The position numbers and the translations under genes were made by a program. A model generated the notes under the pieces. The model had not been told where the DNA came from and searched no databases. It saw nothing but the letters and a program-made list of their open reading frames with translations. Positions 29,655-37,677 of a DNA stretch of 58,965 bases are shown piece by piece (the first letter of the stretch is position 1; each line of letters starts with the position of its first letter). This DNA is from a virus: IMG/VR virus record IMGVR_UViG_3300012210_000001, positions 1 through 58,965 of that record, one strand, 5' to 3'.

Positions 29655-29870
29655 CTAGGGAATGGCTGGCATAAATGCTTGCAGAATAGCGAAGATTAAA
29701 AATAGAATAAATAATGGGATCATGATAAATATATATTTCTTCGATAATCCATGCATATCTATCCAATAGAATATAAGCAGCCCAACAGCTATGTTAATCA
29801 TAACCATTCCTAGAGTAAGAAACCCAAATGTTGTGTGCAGTTGATCAAGTATAATTGGGGTTAGAGTCAT
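29655..29870 (-). CDS. Two-TM membrane protein
   Basis: 71 residues with two hydrophobic segments (FLTLGMVMINIAVGLLIFYW and YIFIMIPLFILFLIFAIL) joined by a short basic loop. The start overlaps the upstream stop (ATGA). A holin-like topology, but many small phage membrane proteins share it. Confidence 0.65.
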   Translation of the reverse strand: MTLTPIILDQLHTTFGFLTLGMVMINIAVGLLIFYWIDMHGLSKKYIFIMIPLFILFLIFAILQAFMPAIP

Positions 29871-30088
29871 ATCTGAACTTCTCTTTCTAAATCTGGATCA
29901 ACAAAATTGATTTTATCTATGGGCTTATATCTATATTCTGGAATATTATAACTATTTTCCTTGCAATTATCGCACATTGCTTTAGCGTGTCCTTCTGTCT
30001 CCACATATCCGAATACATAATAACCGCTTTCGTCTTGATCTTCGTCAAAATTATAAATGGCTCTATATTGATAGATTAGATAAATCAT
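29867..30088 (-). CDS. Small acidic protein with CxxC
   Basis: 73 residues, Tyr-rich, with CDNC near residue 39. ATGA coupling on both sides. No family. Confidence 0.55.
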   Translation of the reverse strand: MIYLIYQYRAIYNFDEDQDESGYYVFGYVETEGHAKAMCDNCKENSYNIPEYRYKPIDKINFVDPDLEREVQI

Positions 30089-30369
30089 AGTTCATTCTCC
30101 TTTAGTTCGGGGATTCCTAATTCCGGTAAAATAATAGGTAAAGAGAAAGTATAGTATAGTCCGGTTCTCTTTCCAATTAAAGTTACATTCAAATGATAAT
30201 ACTCCATATTCAGCACTGAAATTGTATTACTGTCATAATATTTAGTATATGCAGATATGCAGAATCCTTCTATTAATTTAAAGCCTTGATCCTCACTCTT
30301 TATATCAAGAATTTCCAGCTTTTCGTATAAAACTGCTTTTACGCGCTCTCTAATGTCTTCCCATTTCAT
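30085..30369 (-). CDS. Hypothetical protein
   Basis: 94 residues, beta-rich with aromatic residues. ATGA coupling with both neighbours. No motif known. Confidence 0.55.
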   Translation of the reverse strand: MKWEDIRERVKAVLYEKLEILDIKSEDQGFKLIEGFCISAYTKYYDSNTISVLNMEYYHLNVTLIGKRTGLYYTFSLPIILPELGIPELKENEL

Positions 30370-30554
30370 GGTTTATCCTCAGTTAGTTGATTGTCTAAGT
30401 CTGCTTTCGTTACACAAATAGCAGGTATATAAATAACAAAATTCTCAGTGCTATACTCTAATGAGCCGCCATCCATCATGATGGATGGCACTTGTTCATT
30501 ACTGAATAGCTCTTTCAATCCTTGTTTAATTTCTTCTTTTTCATGTTCATTCAT
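30366..30554 (-). CDS. Small acidic protein
   Basis: 62 residues starting MNEHEKEEIKQGLKEL at 30554 with AGGAG 8 bases upstream. The longer in-frame ORF to 30701 only shadows the zinc gene. No family. Confidence 0.55.
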   Translation of the reverse strand: MNEHEKEEIKQGLKELFSNEQVPSIMMDGGSLEYSTENFVIYIPAICVTKADLDNQLTEDKP

Positions 30555-30711
30555 GCTTAGGCTCCTGGTTTGGGGAAAATATGCATTTATCATGCTTATA
30601 TGCACATTTCTTACAAATATCTTTTTCACATAATCTACATGTGTGTACGTTTTTTTCATCAGTACTATAATCACAAATATCACAATACCACACTCTATCA
30701 ATAAGACTCAT
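30547..30711 (-). CDS. Double zinc-knuckle protein
   Basis: 54 residues starting MSLIDRVWYCDICDY at 30711 with GGAG upstream. CDIC, CRLC, CKKC and a later HDKC give eight metal ligands, consistent with a B-box or treble-clef type double zinc fold. Role unknown. Confidence 0.6.
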   Translation of the reverse strand: MSLIDRVWYCDICDYSTDEKNVHTCRLCEKDICKKCAYKHDKCIFSPNQEPKHE

Positions 30712-30713
30712 AA

Positions 30714-30884
30714 CTAAACTCCAATAAACTTGAATATGCGAATCATGAAATATAGACACTTACTATATAATCTATTCCATTGCGTTTCTTTCCTGAATTC
30801 CTTAAGTTGTTCTGGAGACATTTGGGATTCTAGATCACGGATTAGTTTCCAATTAGCTTCAATTTGTTCATCAGTTATCTTCAT
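30714..30884 (-). CDS. Small helical protein
   Basis: 56 residues (MKITDEQIEANWKLIRDL... ending RIFKFIGV), helical with a hydrophobic C-terminal segment. The start overlaps the previous stop as ATGA. A plus-strand frame over the same bases is a shadow. Confidence 0.55.
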   Translation of the reverse strand: MKITDEQIEANWKLIRDLESQMSPEQLKEFRKETQWNRLYSKCLYFMIRIFKFIGV

Positions 30885-31042
30885 GATTTACGCTCAGCAG
30901 TTTGATTGTTTAAATTTATATCCCAATTACTTCTAATTTTACTGATATTAATTAGCTTATATATTATAGCTTTATCCTCTGTAGTAAGATTATGTCTTCC
31001 CTCCTCTAAAAGATTCTGCAATGATTCTATTGTTATAGGCAT
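30881..31042 (-). CDS. Small hypothetical protein
   Basis: 53 residues (MPITIESLQNLLEEGRHN onward). AAGGGA precedes the ATG and the stop forms ATGA with the next start. Possible helical fold; no family. Confidence 0.55.
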   Translation of the reverse strand: MPITIESLQNLLEEGRHNLTTEDKAIIYKLINISKIRSNWDINLNNQTAERKS

Positions 31043-31057
31043 ATCATCCCTTTAATA

Positions 31058-31270
31058 TTAAATTTCTTCTGGTGGTTTTGGCAGCGGCATCCAGTGCGTA
31101 ATATTCGGAACTCGACAATAATCAAATATAGTTCTAAATTGAAAACTTCCAATTTCCGTCTTTGTATAAGTGATCGTTACAATGGTCTTGCCTGAAGTAA
31201 TGCCTAATACGGGAGTTTCTTGTTCCGGCAAACTCTCTTTAACACTGATCCATTGACTTATATGACTCAT
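31058..31270 (-). CDS. DUF551 family protein
   Basis: 70 residues starting MSHISQWISVKESLPEQ with AAGGAG; it ends THWMPLPKPPEEI. WISVKxxLP at the start and THWMPLPxPP at the end define DUF551, small phage and enterobacterial proteins of unknown function. Confidence 0.9.
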   Translation of the reverse strand: MSHISQWISVKESLPEQETPVLGITSGKTIVTITYTKTEIGSFQFRTIFDYCRVPNITHWMPLPKPPEEI

Positions 31271-31316
31271 AAGGTAGTCTCTCCTTGGATCATCAATTAC
31301 AGACATTCCAGTAAAT

Positions 31317-31532
31317 TTATTCTGGTCCAGTGACAATTGTTTCACCATCATTCTTAATATTAAAATCCGACTTCTTCCCACACACTCCGCAATGATTCAT
31401 TCCAAATGTACGAATGTCAAGGAATTCATCACTAAAGTCAAATGCTGTGTCATAATACTGACCATCGAATGTACACTGAAAGAACTTGTGTCGTCCGTGT
31501 AACCAGCATTTGAGTTTGTTTATATATTTCAT
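31317..31532 (-). CDS. Small Cys/His protein
   Basis: 71 residues with CWLHGRH, C and HCGVCGKK, a plausible zinc site. The start overlaps the upstream stop (ATGA). No family. Confidence 0.55.
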   Translation of the reverse strand: MKYINKLKCWLHGRHKFFQCTFDGQYYDTAFDFSDEFLDIRTFGMNHCGVCGKKSDFNIKNDGETIVTGPE

Positions 31533-31960
31533 TGCTCTATTCCTATAGCCGCCTCTAAGAGCAATATCTTATCAACTGGATCATAAGCGAGTCTTAAGCT
31601 AATACCACTTTTTTCATCTATGCGACAATCAGAAATATATGGATAAGTTTCTAATAGGTATAGAAAGCAAACTTTATAATTATCCTTGTTTTTATTATAT
31701 CTGATAATATCATGAACGAACAATTCACATCGACATGCTAATAATCCAACATCATTATTGCCAAAATCCCACATATATGTATCAATTGAATTGAATTTAG
31801 ATAAGTCATATCTTGTTACAATATGAAATGGTTGATATACTGCTAATGGAAGTATTAAGATAGGGTCTATTTTATCTTTCAATACAAATAACTTACTAAA
31901 TAGATTTATTGAAGCGGAGTTAATCGCTTTAAGAATAGAGAGAACTTCATCAGTTTTCAT
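31529..31960 (-). CDS. Hypothetical protein
   Basis: 143 residues, Ile/Leu/Asp-rich alpha/beta, with CRCE and two other cysteines. Coupled at both ends by ATGA. No family. Confidence 0.55.
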   Translation of the reverse strand: MKTDEVLSILKAINSASINLFSKLFVLKDKIDPILILPLAVYQPFHIVTRYDLSKFNSIDTYMWDFGNNDVGLLACRCELFVHDIIRYNKNKDNYKVCFLYLLETYPYISDCRIDEKSGISLRLAYDPVDKILLLEAAIGIEQ

Positions 31961-32136
31961 TTGTCGGCTCTATAAATTGATTGGTCAAAAGTTGATAATA
32001 TATTATCCTCTAAACTCTTATTATTATCAAATTCTAAAACTTGATCAAATTCTTCTTCATTGATATCTTTATTTTCAATCTTTGCAACAGCAAAACCACT
32101 AGTGAGCATTAGACGTTTCATCAAGCTATTAATCAT
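31957..32136 (-). CDS. Small acidic protein
   Basis: 59 residues (MINSLMKRLMLTSGFAVAKI onward) with an acidic C-terminal half. ATGA overlap with the downstream start; 8-base overlap with the upstream gene. No family. Confidence 0.55.
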   Translation of the reverse strand: MINSLMKRLMLTSGFAVAKIENKDINEEEFDQVLEFDNNKSLEDNILSTFDQSIYRADK

Positions 32137-32326
32137 ATTTCAACCATCCTTCATAAACCTCTATCTTATCATCCTTTTCTTTCTTAGCAAAGAAGTGGCT
32201 GCCTTCATAGCTGGGAGGTATATAGAAATGCCCATCATTAGCTATATCTTGCATAAACTTATGCCCACCTGTATTGATTAGCGTGATATTCTTAAAGCCG
32301 GAGAGTTTGAAGGGGGATTTTTTCAT
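32129..32326 (-). CDS. Small basic protein
   Basis: 65 residues beginning MKKSPFKLSGFKNITLI. ATGA coupled to the upstream coiled-coil gene. No motif. Confidence 0.55.
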   Translation of the reverse strand: MKKSPFKLSGFKNITLINTGGHKFMQDIANDGHFYIPPSYEGSHFFAKKEKDDKIEVYEGWLKYD

Positions 32327-32532
32327 TCTTCTTCCATATTTTCAAACATCTCATCCATATCGCAGGGCAGAACAGAATCTAAATATTCCATTTGCTTATT
32401 TAATAAGTCATTTTCTTTCTGTAAGACTTTAATATGTTCTCGCAAATGCTTTATCTCATCTTCAAGCAAGTATTTTGCTGGCTCAGATATTAATAATCTT
32501 CCATTTTCGGTAATGGTTTTTTTAACTGTCAT
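32323..32532 (-). CDS. Leucine-zipper-like protein
   Basis: 69 residues. EIKHLREHIKVLQKENDLL and LNKQMEYLDSVL form a strong coiled coil between a short basic N-terminus and an acidic tail (ENMEEE). Likely dimeric; function unknown. Confidence 0.6.
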   Translation of the reverse strand: MTVKKTITENGRLLISEPAKYLLEDEIKHLREHIKVLQKENDLLNKQMEYLDSVLPCDMDEMFENMEEE

Positions 32533-32554
32533 TCTCTATCCTCTAGTTCAATCA

Positions 32555-32875
32555 TTAATCAACTTTTCCTGGTAATTTAAGGCTCATCTCATCAATTTCA
32601 AATCCACAATAACCTAAATATAAATTTATGGGTTCTATTTCTAATAAAAAACCTTGAGCGATTAAATAAGGAACAATTTCGTCCATTTGTTCATATTTAT
32701 ATTCATAATCATCTCCATATATTTTCGGATAAGTAGCGATAAACTTGATTAGCTCTTCTTTAGGATCGAAAGTTTTTAATATAACAAAAAATCCCATTAC
32801 GGTATAACTCGAATATTCTCTCATATCAATCATTAATAACTGACCTGCTTTAGCAATTGGTTTATTATTAGTCAT
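32555..32875 (-). CDS. Hypothetical protein
   Basis: 106 residues of alpha/beta type, Tyr-rich. ATGA coupled to 32872. No motif. Confidence 0.55.
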   Translation of the reverse strand: MTNNKPIAKAGQLLMIDMREYSSYTVMGFFVILKTFDPKEELIKFIATYPKIYGDDYEYKYEQMDEIVPYLIAQGFLLEIEPINLYLGYCGFEIDEMSLKLPGKVD

Positions 32876-33168
32876 AAGCTTTCCTCAAACTCAAATACAT
32901 GTCCCACAAATCTGCCCCAATGATTATCGGCATCTTCCAATTGAAATGATCCCAAGTATCTTGATTCAGCAAGATCAAATGTTTTTCCTGTCATCCGGAC
33001 AATAAATTTTCTATCAGTCCTTTCTTTCTCTTCAGGATCATGCATAAACCACATATAAGGTTCATTATCCTGAACAGCCAATCTTAAAAAGATAGAATTT
33101 ACCGGCATAGAGATACTTGTTTCTGGAAATCTACTTATTTGATATTTATAAATAATTCTATTCTTCAT
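32872..33168 (-). CDS. DUF7352-like phage protein
   Basis: 98 residues. IYKYQISRFPETSISMPVNS, FLRLAVQDNEPYMWFM and a terminal YLGSFQLEDA...HVFEFEE follow the pattern of the small phage proteins classed as DUF7352, which I recall as a beta-sandwich of unknown role. Assignment is by pattern. Confidence 0.6.
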   Translation of the reverse strand: MKNRIIYKYQISRFPETSISMPVNSIFLRLAVQDNEPYMWFMHDPEEKERTDRKFIVRMTGKTFDLAESRYLGSFQLEDADNHWGRFVGHVFEFEESL

Positions 33169-33398
33169 AAATTTTCCTCAAATTTAGTCGCGATAATGGC
33201 TTGATCGAGACATTCTTCAAGACACGAACCACTGAAACTATATTCTAGATTGCTATCTTCATCAAAATTAGCAGTATATAAAAAAATCATATATGGGAAA
33301 TTATTTGCTTGCTTAATACTAAAATGATAATCAGCATTATTGAAAAACCTCAAATAAACTTCCGGCTTAAACCGTGGTCGATAATTGTTTGTATTCAT
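33165..33398 (-). CDS. Hypothetical protein, leaderless first gene of arm
   Basis: 77 residues starting MNTNNYRPRFKPEVYLRF at 33398. An ATG at 33416 is in frame but lies upstream of the predicted transcription start. The promoter places the start codon 6 nt after the -10. No RBS. Function unknown. Confidence 0.6.
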   Translation of the reverse strand: MNTNNYRPRFKPEVYLRFFNNADYHFSIKQANNFPYMIFLYTANFDEDSNLEYSFSGSCLEECLDQAIIATKFEENL

Positions 33399-33404
33399 AT
33401 ACCA

Positions 33405-33433
33405 ATTATGGTACATTATATCCAGTATGTCAA
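33405..33433 (-). promoter_or_regulatory. Promoter TTGACA-17-CATAAT
   Basis: Minus strand: -35 at 33428-33433 and -10 at 33405-33410. Leaderless geometry with the ATG at 33398. It drives the minus arm 33398-28903. Confidence 0.75.
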
Positions 33434-33505
33434 ATCAATTAGTGATATTATTTTTAGGCTATTTGCACTAATTGAATAGATTAGTTAAACTAGAGGAGAA
33501 TAATT

Positions 33506-33781
33506 GTGAGTTCAGAAATGCGTATACAGGCTTTTAAAGAGATCACTGAGAATAAGAAATGGGAAGATATGAAAGAAATCTGGGAATTATGTAAAACTAA
33601 TAAAATTCCTATTCCTCAAGAAGTGATCAATTATTTTGAAGGGGGAGAACCACACTTTTATGGAATTAGTGTAAATATTAATAATTTAGTACGATGCAGG
33701 ACACTGGGTTGGAAACATTATGCAGATATTCGCTTATGCGACTTACCATCCGACATTAGTATGCTGCGATTCTTGGTATAA
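33506..33781 (+). CDS. Hypothetical protein, first gene of the plus arm
   Basis: 91 residues from a GTG with AGAGGAG 8 bases upstream; an ATG at 33518 is an alternative. Helical N-terminus (KWEDMKEIWELCKTNKI) and a beta-like end. It precedes the DUF2384-type gene by 2 bases, so the two may act together. No family. Confidence 0.6.
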   Translation: MSSEMRIQAFKEITENKKWEDMKEIWELCKTNKIPIPQEVINYFEGGEPHFYGISVNINNLVRCRTLGWKHYADIRLCDLPSDISMLRFLV

Positions 33782-33783
33782 TT

Positions 33784-34026
33784 ATGAACAAAGAAACTAC
33801 CTTATCTCCTAGAGATATCAAATCTGATTCACAGCTTCATATTCCTATGGAATGCTATAGGCTAGTGGGCGAATTCTTCAAGGGCGACAAGAAAAAGACT
33901 AATCTATGGTTTGAGAGCAAGAATCCGCTGCTAGGCAATGTTAGCCCTGATGACATGCTAGAGATGGGTAGAGGATGGAAGTTGTTAAAGTTTCTTCAGG
34001 CACAATTAGATGGGAATAATCCATGA
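33784..34026 (+). CDS. MbcA/ParS/Xre antitoxin-type domain (DUF2384) protein
   Basis: 80 residues. LVGEFFKGDKKKTNLWFES then NPLLGNVSPDDMLEMGRGWK and KLLKFLQAQL match the toxin-binding domain of the MbcA/ParS/Xre antitoxins that pair with RES-domain NAD-degrading toxins. The HTH half is missing and no RES toxin is encoded nearby. In a phage it could bind and block a host RES toxin. Confidence 0.75.
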   Translation: MNKETTLSPRDIKSDSQLHIPMECYRLVGEFFKGDKKKTNLWFESKNPLLGNVSPDDMLEMGRGWKLLKFLQAQLDGNNP

Positions 34027-34301
34027 GCAAGAACAAGAGCTTTGAATTTTTAAAGTACAAGTCACACCAAATTAGTCATAGTAATTTAGCTTCTTTTATT
34101 ACGCCCAATATGAACAAAATTATAAAATATAAACCTCCTTGTATTTTATGTCGTTCTAATTGTGAACAAGTTTGTTTTAGCAAGTTTTCTCACTCTGATG
34201 ATTCATATATGATAGTATATTCTATTTGTAAATCATGTCTTAATGATAAAGATCATGAGGGAAAAATGTTGAAATTTGTGAAGACTAAGTTATTTCATTG
34301 A
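34023..34301 (+). CDS. Zinc-type Cys protein
   Basis: 92 residues. PPCILCRSNCEQVC and ICKSCLN give a C4-type site in an otherwise basic protein. ATGA coupled to the antitoxin-like gene. Function unknown. Confidence 0.6.
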   Translation: MSKNKSFEFLKYKSHQISHSNLASFITPNMNKIIKYKPPCILCRSNCEQVCFSKFSHSDDSYMIVYSICKSCLNDKDHEGKMLKFVKTKLFH

Positions 34302-34313
34302 GGAGAGTAGTCC

Positions 34314-34487
34314 ATGTTAGCACAACTTGATATAACTTTGGCTCAATTAAGTCTAGTGGAATGGATTAAGCTACTTGCAGTCATTTATATGGTAGGACTA
34401 GCTGGGATGATGGCAATAATCGTTCCTTATATGGGCTATACAATTATAAGAGATATTATAGAAGATATTTGGTGGAAGTCAGAATGA
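34314..34487 (+). CDS. Single-TM protein
   Basis: 57 residues with a hydrophobic central helix (LLAVIYMVGLAGMMAIIVPY) and an acidic C-terminus. A strong GAGGAGAG precedes the ATG. ATGA overlap with the next gene. No family. Confidence 0.65.
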   Translation: MLAQLDITLAQLSLVEWIKLLAVIYMVGLAGMMAIIVPYMGYTIIRDIIEDIWWKSE

Positions 34488-34675
34488 GCTTAGTGAGCAA
34501 TTGGCTGAGAGAGCTAAGGATTATTGGGCCACCTGATCCATCATTATTCTCTGATCTAAAATATTATGTGGAGTACGCGCCTGGTTATACTAACTTTGGG
34601 AATCTCATATATACGGGGCATATTAGTTATATTAGTAAAGATGCTTTGAGAATAGCATATCCATTGGGAGATTAA
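34484..34675 (+). CDS. Small hypothetical protein
   Basis: 63 residues starting MSLVSNWLRELRIIGPPDPS at 34484, coupled to the TM gene upstream. Tyr-rich. It ends 3 bases before the PRPP-synthetase-like gene. Confidence 0.55.
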   Translation: MSLVSNWLRELRIIGPPDPSLFSDLKYYVEYAPGYTNFGNLIYTGHISYISKDALRIAYPLGD

Positions 34676-34678
34676 TAA

Positions 34679-35515
34679 ATGACCATATTAATAAACTCAA
34701 TTCCCATTGAAAGTTTTAACTTTCCAGGTGGTGAATGTTCTGTAAAGATTCCTGAAATTTGCTTTGATAGGAATGCAATTACAGCTTATCTCTATTCTTC
34801 AAATGACATAATGAAATTGTTATTAACGGTTGATGCAATACGCCGAATTTATCCAATGGCTAAGATTACTTTAATTATTCCTTACTTTCCATATGCTAGA
34901 CAAGATAGAGTCTGTAATCAAGGAGAAGCTTTGAGTGTTAAAATAATGGCTAATCTAATTAATGGCTTGAATTGTGATGAAGTTATTATCTATGATCCGC
35001 ATTCTGACGTAACATCTGCATTGATTAATAATTGTCATACTGTCGATTCCTTGAAGTTAATTAATGGTAGTATATTATTCAATACTATTGAAGATGATCA
35101 AAATTTAATATTTATCTCTCCTGATAATGGAGCAGAAAAGAAAGTTAGAAATATAGCAAAATATTTTAATCGCCGTATGATATGTGCAACTAAAGTAAGG
35201 GATATAGCAACGGGTGAGATTATAGATACTCATATTATGTTGCGGGATCATATTATAGTTAATCCAAATCAAAATTTGCTCATTATTGATGATATTTGTG
35301 ATGGTGGAAGAACATTTATTGAAATTGCTAAGAAATTAGTAGCACAAAGACCAAAAGGTAATCTCTATCTGTATGTTACTCATGGCATATTTTCTAAAGG
35401 TTTAGACCCATTAAAAGAGTACTTCAATAAAGTATTTTGCTATCATACTATGTTGCCTTCAGATAGAATTGACCGAGATTTTTTAACTATTATTGGAGAG
35501 AGACATGCTGATTAA
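34679..35515 (+). CDS. PRPP-synthetase-like enzyme, candidate Adps of NARP1
   Basis: 278 residues. FPYARQDR near residue 70 and LLIIDDICDGGRTF near 200-213 are the ATP/substrate and PRPP-loop motifs of ribose-phosphate pyrophosphokinase (usual length about 315, so this is short). In NARP1 such proteins act as Adps, transferring pyrophosphate to ADP-ribose. Canonical PRPP synthesis from ribose-5-phosphate is the alternative. The gene overlaps the transferase downstream by 11 bases, so the two products are coupled. Confidence 0.85.
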   Translation: MTILINSIPIESFNFPGGECSVKIPEICFDRNAITAYLYSSNDIMKLLLTVDAIRRIYPMAKITLIIPYFPYARQDRVCNQGEALSVKIMANLINGLNCDEVIIYDPHSDVTSALINNCHTVDSLKLINGSILFNTIEDDQNLIFISPDNGAEKKVRNIAKYFNRRMICATKVRDIATGEIIDTHIMLRDHIIVNPNQNLLIIDDICDGGRTFIEIAKKLVAQRPKGNLYLYVTHGIFSKGLDPLKEYFNKVFCYHTMLPSDRIDRDFLTIIGERHAD

Positions 35516-36986
35516 TGCATTAAATGCAATTGATTTCTATAAAACTGATCATCGCAGACAATATCCGGCTGGCACAACAGAGGTATATGCTAACTTTACC
35601 CCGAGAAGTGATCATTATGCAAATATGGGAATTGATTTTGACCATCATATTATATTCTTTGGATTGCAATATTTTATTCTGGATTATCTAATCGGAAATT
35701 GGAGTCAAACATTCTTTCGTTTACGCAAAAGCGTAGCCATTTCTGCTTATAAAAGGCGCATGGATTTTGCATTAGGAGAAGATGCCATCCGTATGGAGCA
35801 TATTGAAGCGTTGCATGATCTAGGATATTTACCATTGAAAATTAAAGCACTTCCTGAAGGCACGCGAGTACCCATTGGTGTGCCAGTATTGACTATATTA
35901 AATACCCATCCTGATTTCTTCTGGCTGACTAATTATATTGAGTCTGTTTTATCTTGTTATTTGTGGAAACCAATTACTTCAGCCACTATTGCATTTCAAT
36001 ATAGAAAACTCTTGACTCAATATGCACTGAAAACGCATAGTTCTTTAGATTTTGTTCCATTTCAAGCGCATGATTTCTCTTTCAGGGGACTTAGTGGGCC
36101 TCAAGATGCAGCAAGTAGTGGAGCGGCTCATTTAACGTCTTTCGTAGGCACGGATACGGTTCTAGCAATAGATTTTCATGAATACTATTATGGTGCTGAT
36201 GCGGAAATAGAGTTAATCGGTTGTTCTGTTCCGGCTACTGAACATTCAGTAATGTGTATGGGCATGGAGGATGGAGAATTGAATACCTTTAGGCGACTAA
36301 TCAATGACATCTATCCATCCGGTATTGTCTCTATTGTCTCGGATACATGGGATTTCTGGAAAGTGATTACTGAATATACAGTAGAGCTTAAGCAAGATAT
36401 ATTGCAGCGTAATGGTAAGGTAGTATTAAGACCAGACTCAGGTGATCCCATTAAAATTATATGTGGTGATCCAGAAGCCGAAAAATACAGCCCTCAATAT
36501 AAAGGTGCTGTTCAATGTTTATGGGAAGTATTCGGTGGTGAAACTAGAAATGGATACAGTCATTTAGATAGTCATATTGGTTTAATCTATGGCGATTCAA
36601 TTACATTAGATCGTGCTGAAATGATTTTAAAGGGATTAGCTAATAAAGGATTCGCCTCCGATAATATCGTATTTGGAGTGGGTTCATATACCTACCAACA
36701 TGTAACGCGCGATACATTCGGATGGGCAGTAAAAACAACTAGTGGAAAGGTTGGTAATGAGCGTAGGGATATATTTAAAGACCCTAAAACAGATTCCGGG
36801 ACTAAGCGGTCAGCTAAGGGATTATTGAGAATAGATTATAATGAGCAGGGAAAACTTGCTTTATTTGATCAACAAACGCTTGAACAAGAGAATACTGGAA
36901 AATTAGAAACGATATTCTTGAATGGAAGCCTTAAGATTAGTACTACACTTCAAGAGATTAGAGAACGAATAAAGGAACAATTATGA
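35505..36986 (+). CDS. Nicotinamide phosphoribosyltransferase-like, candidate Namat of NARP1
   Basis: 493 residues. DFYKTDHRRQYPAGTTEVYA, HDFSFRGLSGPQDAASSGAA, VPATEHSVMCMG (His247 in the phospho-histidine position), VLRPDSGDP and FGVGSYTYQHVTRDTFGWA are the NAMPT signatures; the length is normal. GGAGAG precedes the ATG at 35505. With the upstream Prs-like enzyme it would make NMN, or in a NARP1 system NAD+ directly from ADP-ribose pyrophosphate and nicotinamide. No NMN adenylyltransferase is recognisable in the genome, which fits NARP1 or use of the host enzyme. Confidence 0.93.
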   Translation: MLINALNAIDFYKTDHRRQYPAGTTEVYANFTPRSDHYANMGIDFDHHIIFFGLQYFILDYLIGNWSQTFFRLRKSVAISAYKRRMDFALGEDAIRMEHIEALHDLGYLPLKIKALPEGTRVPIGVPVLTILNTHPDFFWLTNYIESVLSCYLWKPITSATIAFQYRKLLTQYALKTHSSLDFVPFQAHDFSFRGLSGPQDAASSGAAHLTSFVGTDTVLAIDFHEYYYGADAEIELIGCSVPATEHSVMCMGMEDGELNTFRRLINDIYPSGIVSIVSDTWDFWKVITEYTVELKQDILQRNGKVVLRPDSGDPIKIICGDPEAEKYSPQYKGAVQCLWEVFGGETRNGYSHLDSHIGLIYGDSITLDRAEMILKGLANKGFASDNIVFGVGSYTYQHVTRDTFGWAVKTTSGKVGNERRDIFKDPKTDSGTKRSAKGLLRIDYNEQGKLALFDQQTLEQENTGKLETIFLNGSLKISTTLQEIRERIKEQL

Positions 36987-37201
36987 CTGCAATCGCTGAC
37001 AAAATAAAAGAACTCGAAGCGCAATTGGCTGTCTTGAAAAGCTTACAACAGCAGGACCCATTGGAACCCTATAGACAACCATTCCCTGAGCCTCTATTGC
37101 CAGCGGTGCCAGCCCAACCTCCCTGGTGGGGATATCCTCATCATTATGGATGCACATGTCATAATTGTCAGACGTATTGCGCAATAATGCCTTATAGATA
37201 A
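36983..37201 (+). CDS. Coiled-coil, Pro-rich Cys protein
   Basis: 72 residues: an N-terminal coil (IKELEAQLAVLKSL), a Pro-rich linker, then HHYGCTCHNCQTYC, a dense Cys/His metal site. It starts ATGA-coupled to the NAMPT-like gene, so it may be part of that module; no family is recognised. Confidence 0.6.
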   Translation: MTAIADKIKELEAQLAVLKSLQQQDPLEPYRQPFPEPLLPAVPAQPPWWGYPHHYGCTCHNCQTYCAIMPYR

Positions 37202-37225
37202 TAACTAACTGTAGGAAGTATAATT

Positions 37226-37492
37226 ATGGCAACAAAGAAAGGTTTTTATTTAATTGATTTTCTTTTAAAAGAGTATGATTTTGCTTTTCCAGATCGTGAA
37301 ACAGCTCTTAAAAGAATAAGTAAATATGTTACAGTCAATGGAAAGAGTGTATCTCCTGATTATCAGGTTGAACTGGATGATTTCATTATGATTGCATCAA
37401 ATAATGAAGAATATGAATGGCCTCTTGAGCCACGATCTTTGGGACACTTTCTGAAAATAGCTGATCCTTCAACCATCCATTGTATGGAATAG
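37226..37492 (+). CDS. Hypothetical protein, possible S4-like fold
   Basis: 88 residues. FLLKEYDFAFPDRETALKRI, KYVTVNGKSVSPDYQVELDD and FIMI show the NGKxVxxxxxxVxxxD pattern of S4-type RNA-binding domains, suggesting but not proving RNA binding. TAGGAAG upstream. Confidence 0.5.
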   Translation: MATKKGFYLIDFLLKEYDFAFPDRETALKRISKYVTVNGKSVSPDYQVELDDFIMIASNNEEYEWPLEPRSLGHFLKIADPSTIHCME

Positions 37493-37502
37493 GGATTATT
37501 CA

Positions 37503-37676
37503 ATGATAACTAACTGCCCATTTACCGGACAAGAGTATGATGATTATCAATTAGATAAAATTCTATCTGAAATTGATGTGCATATAAAATCAGCATTAAA
37601 TAATGCAACATCTATTTTTAGGGATGAATTAGAAAAAGCCTTCCTTGAGAAGAGCAAAGCTGGAGAGGGTTTTTAA
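37503..37676 (+). CDS. Small acidic helical protein
   Basis: 57 residues (MITNCPFTGQEYDDYQLDKI onward), helical and charged. It starts 10 bases after the previous stop and is followed directly by the TM gene. No family. Confidence 0.5.
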   Translation: MITNCPFTGQEYDDYQLDKILSEIDVHIKSALNNATSIFRDELEKAFLEKSKAGEGF

Positions 37677-37677
37677 A

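Noticed and set aside
30730-30936. Plus-strand 68-residue ORF
   Set aside because: Antisense to a 56-residue minus gene that is ATGA-linked to its neighbour.
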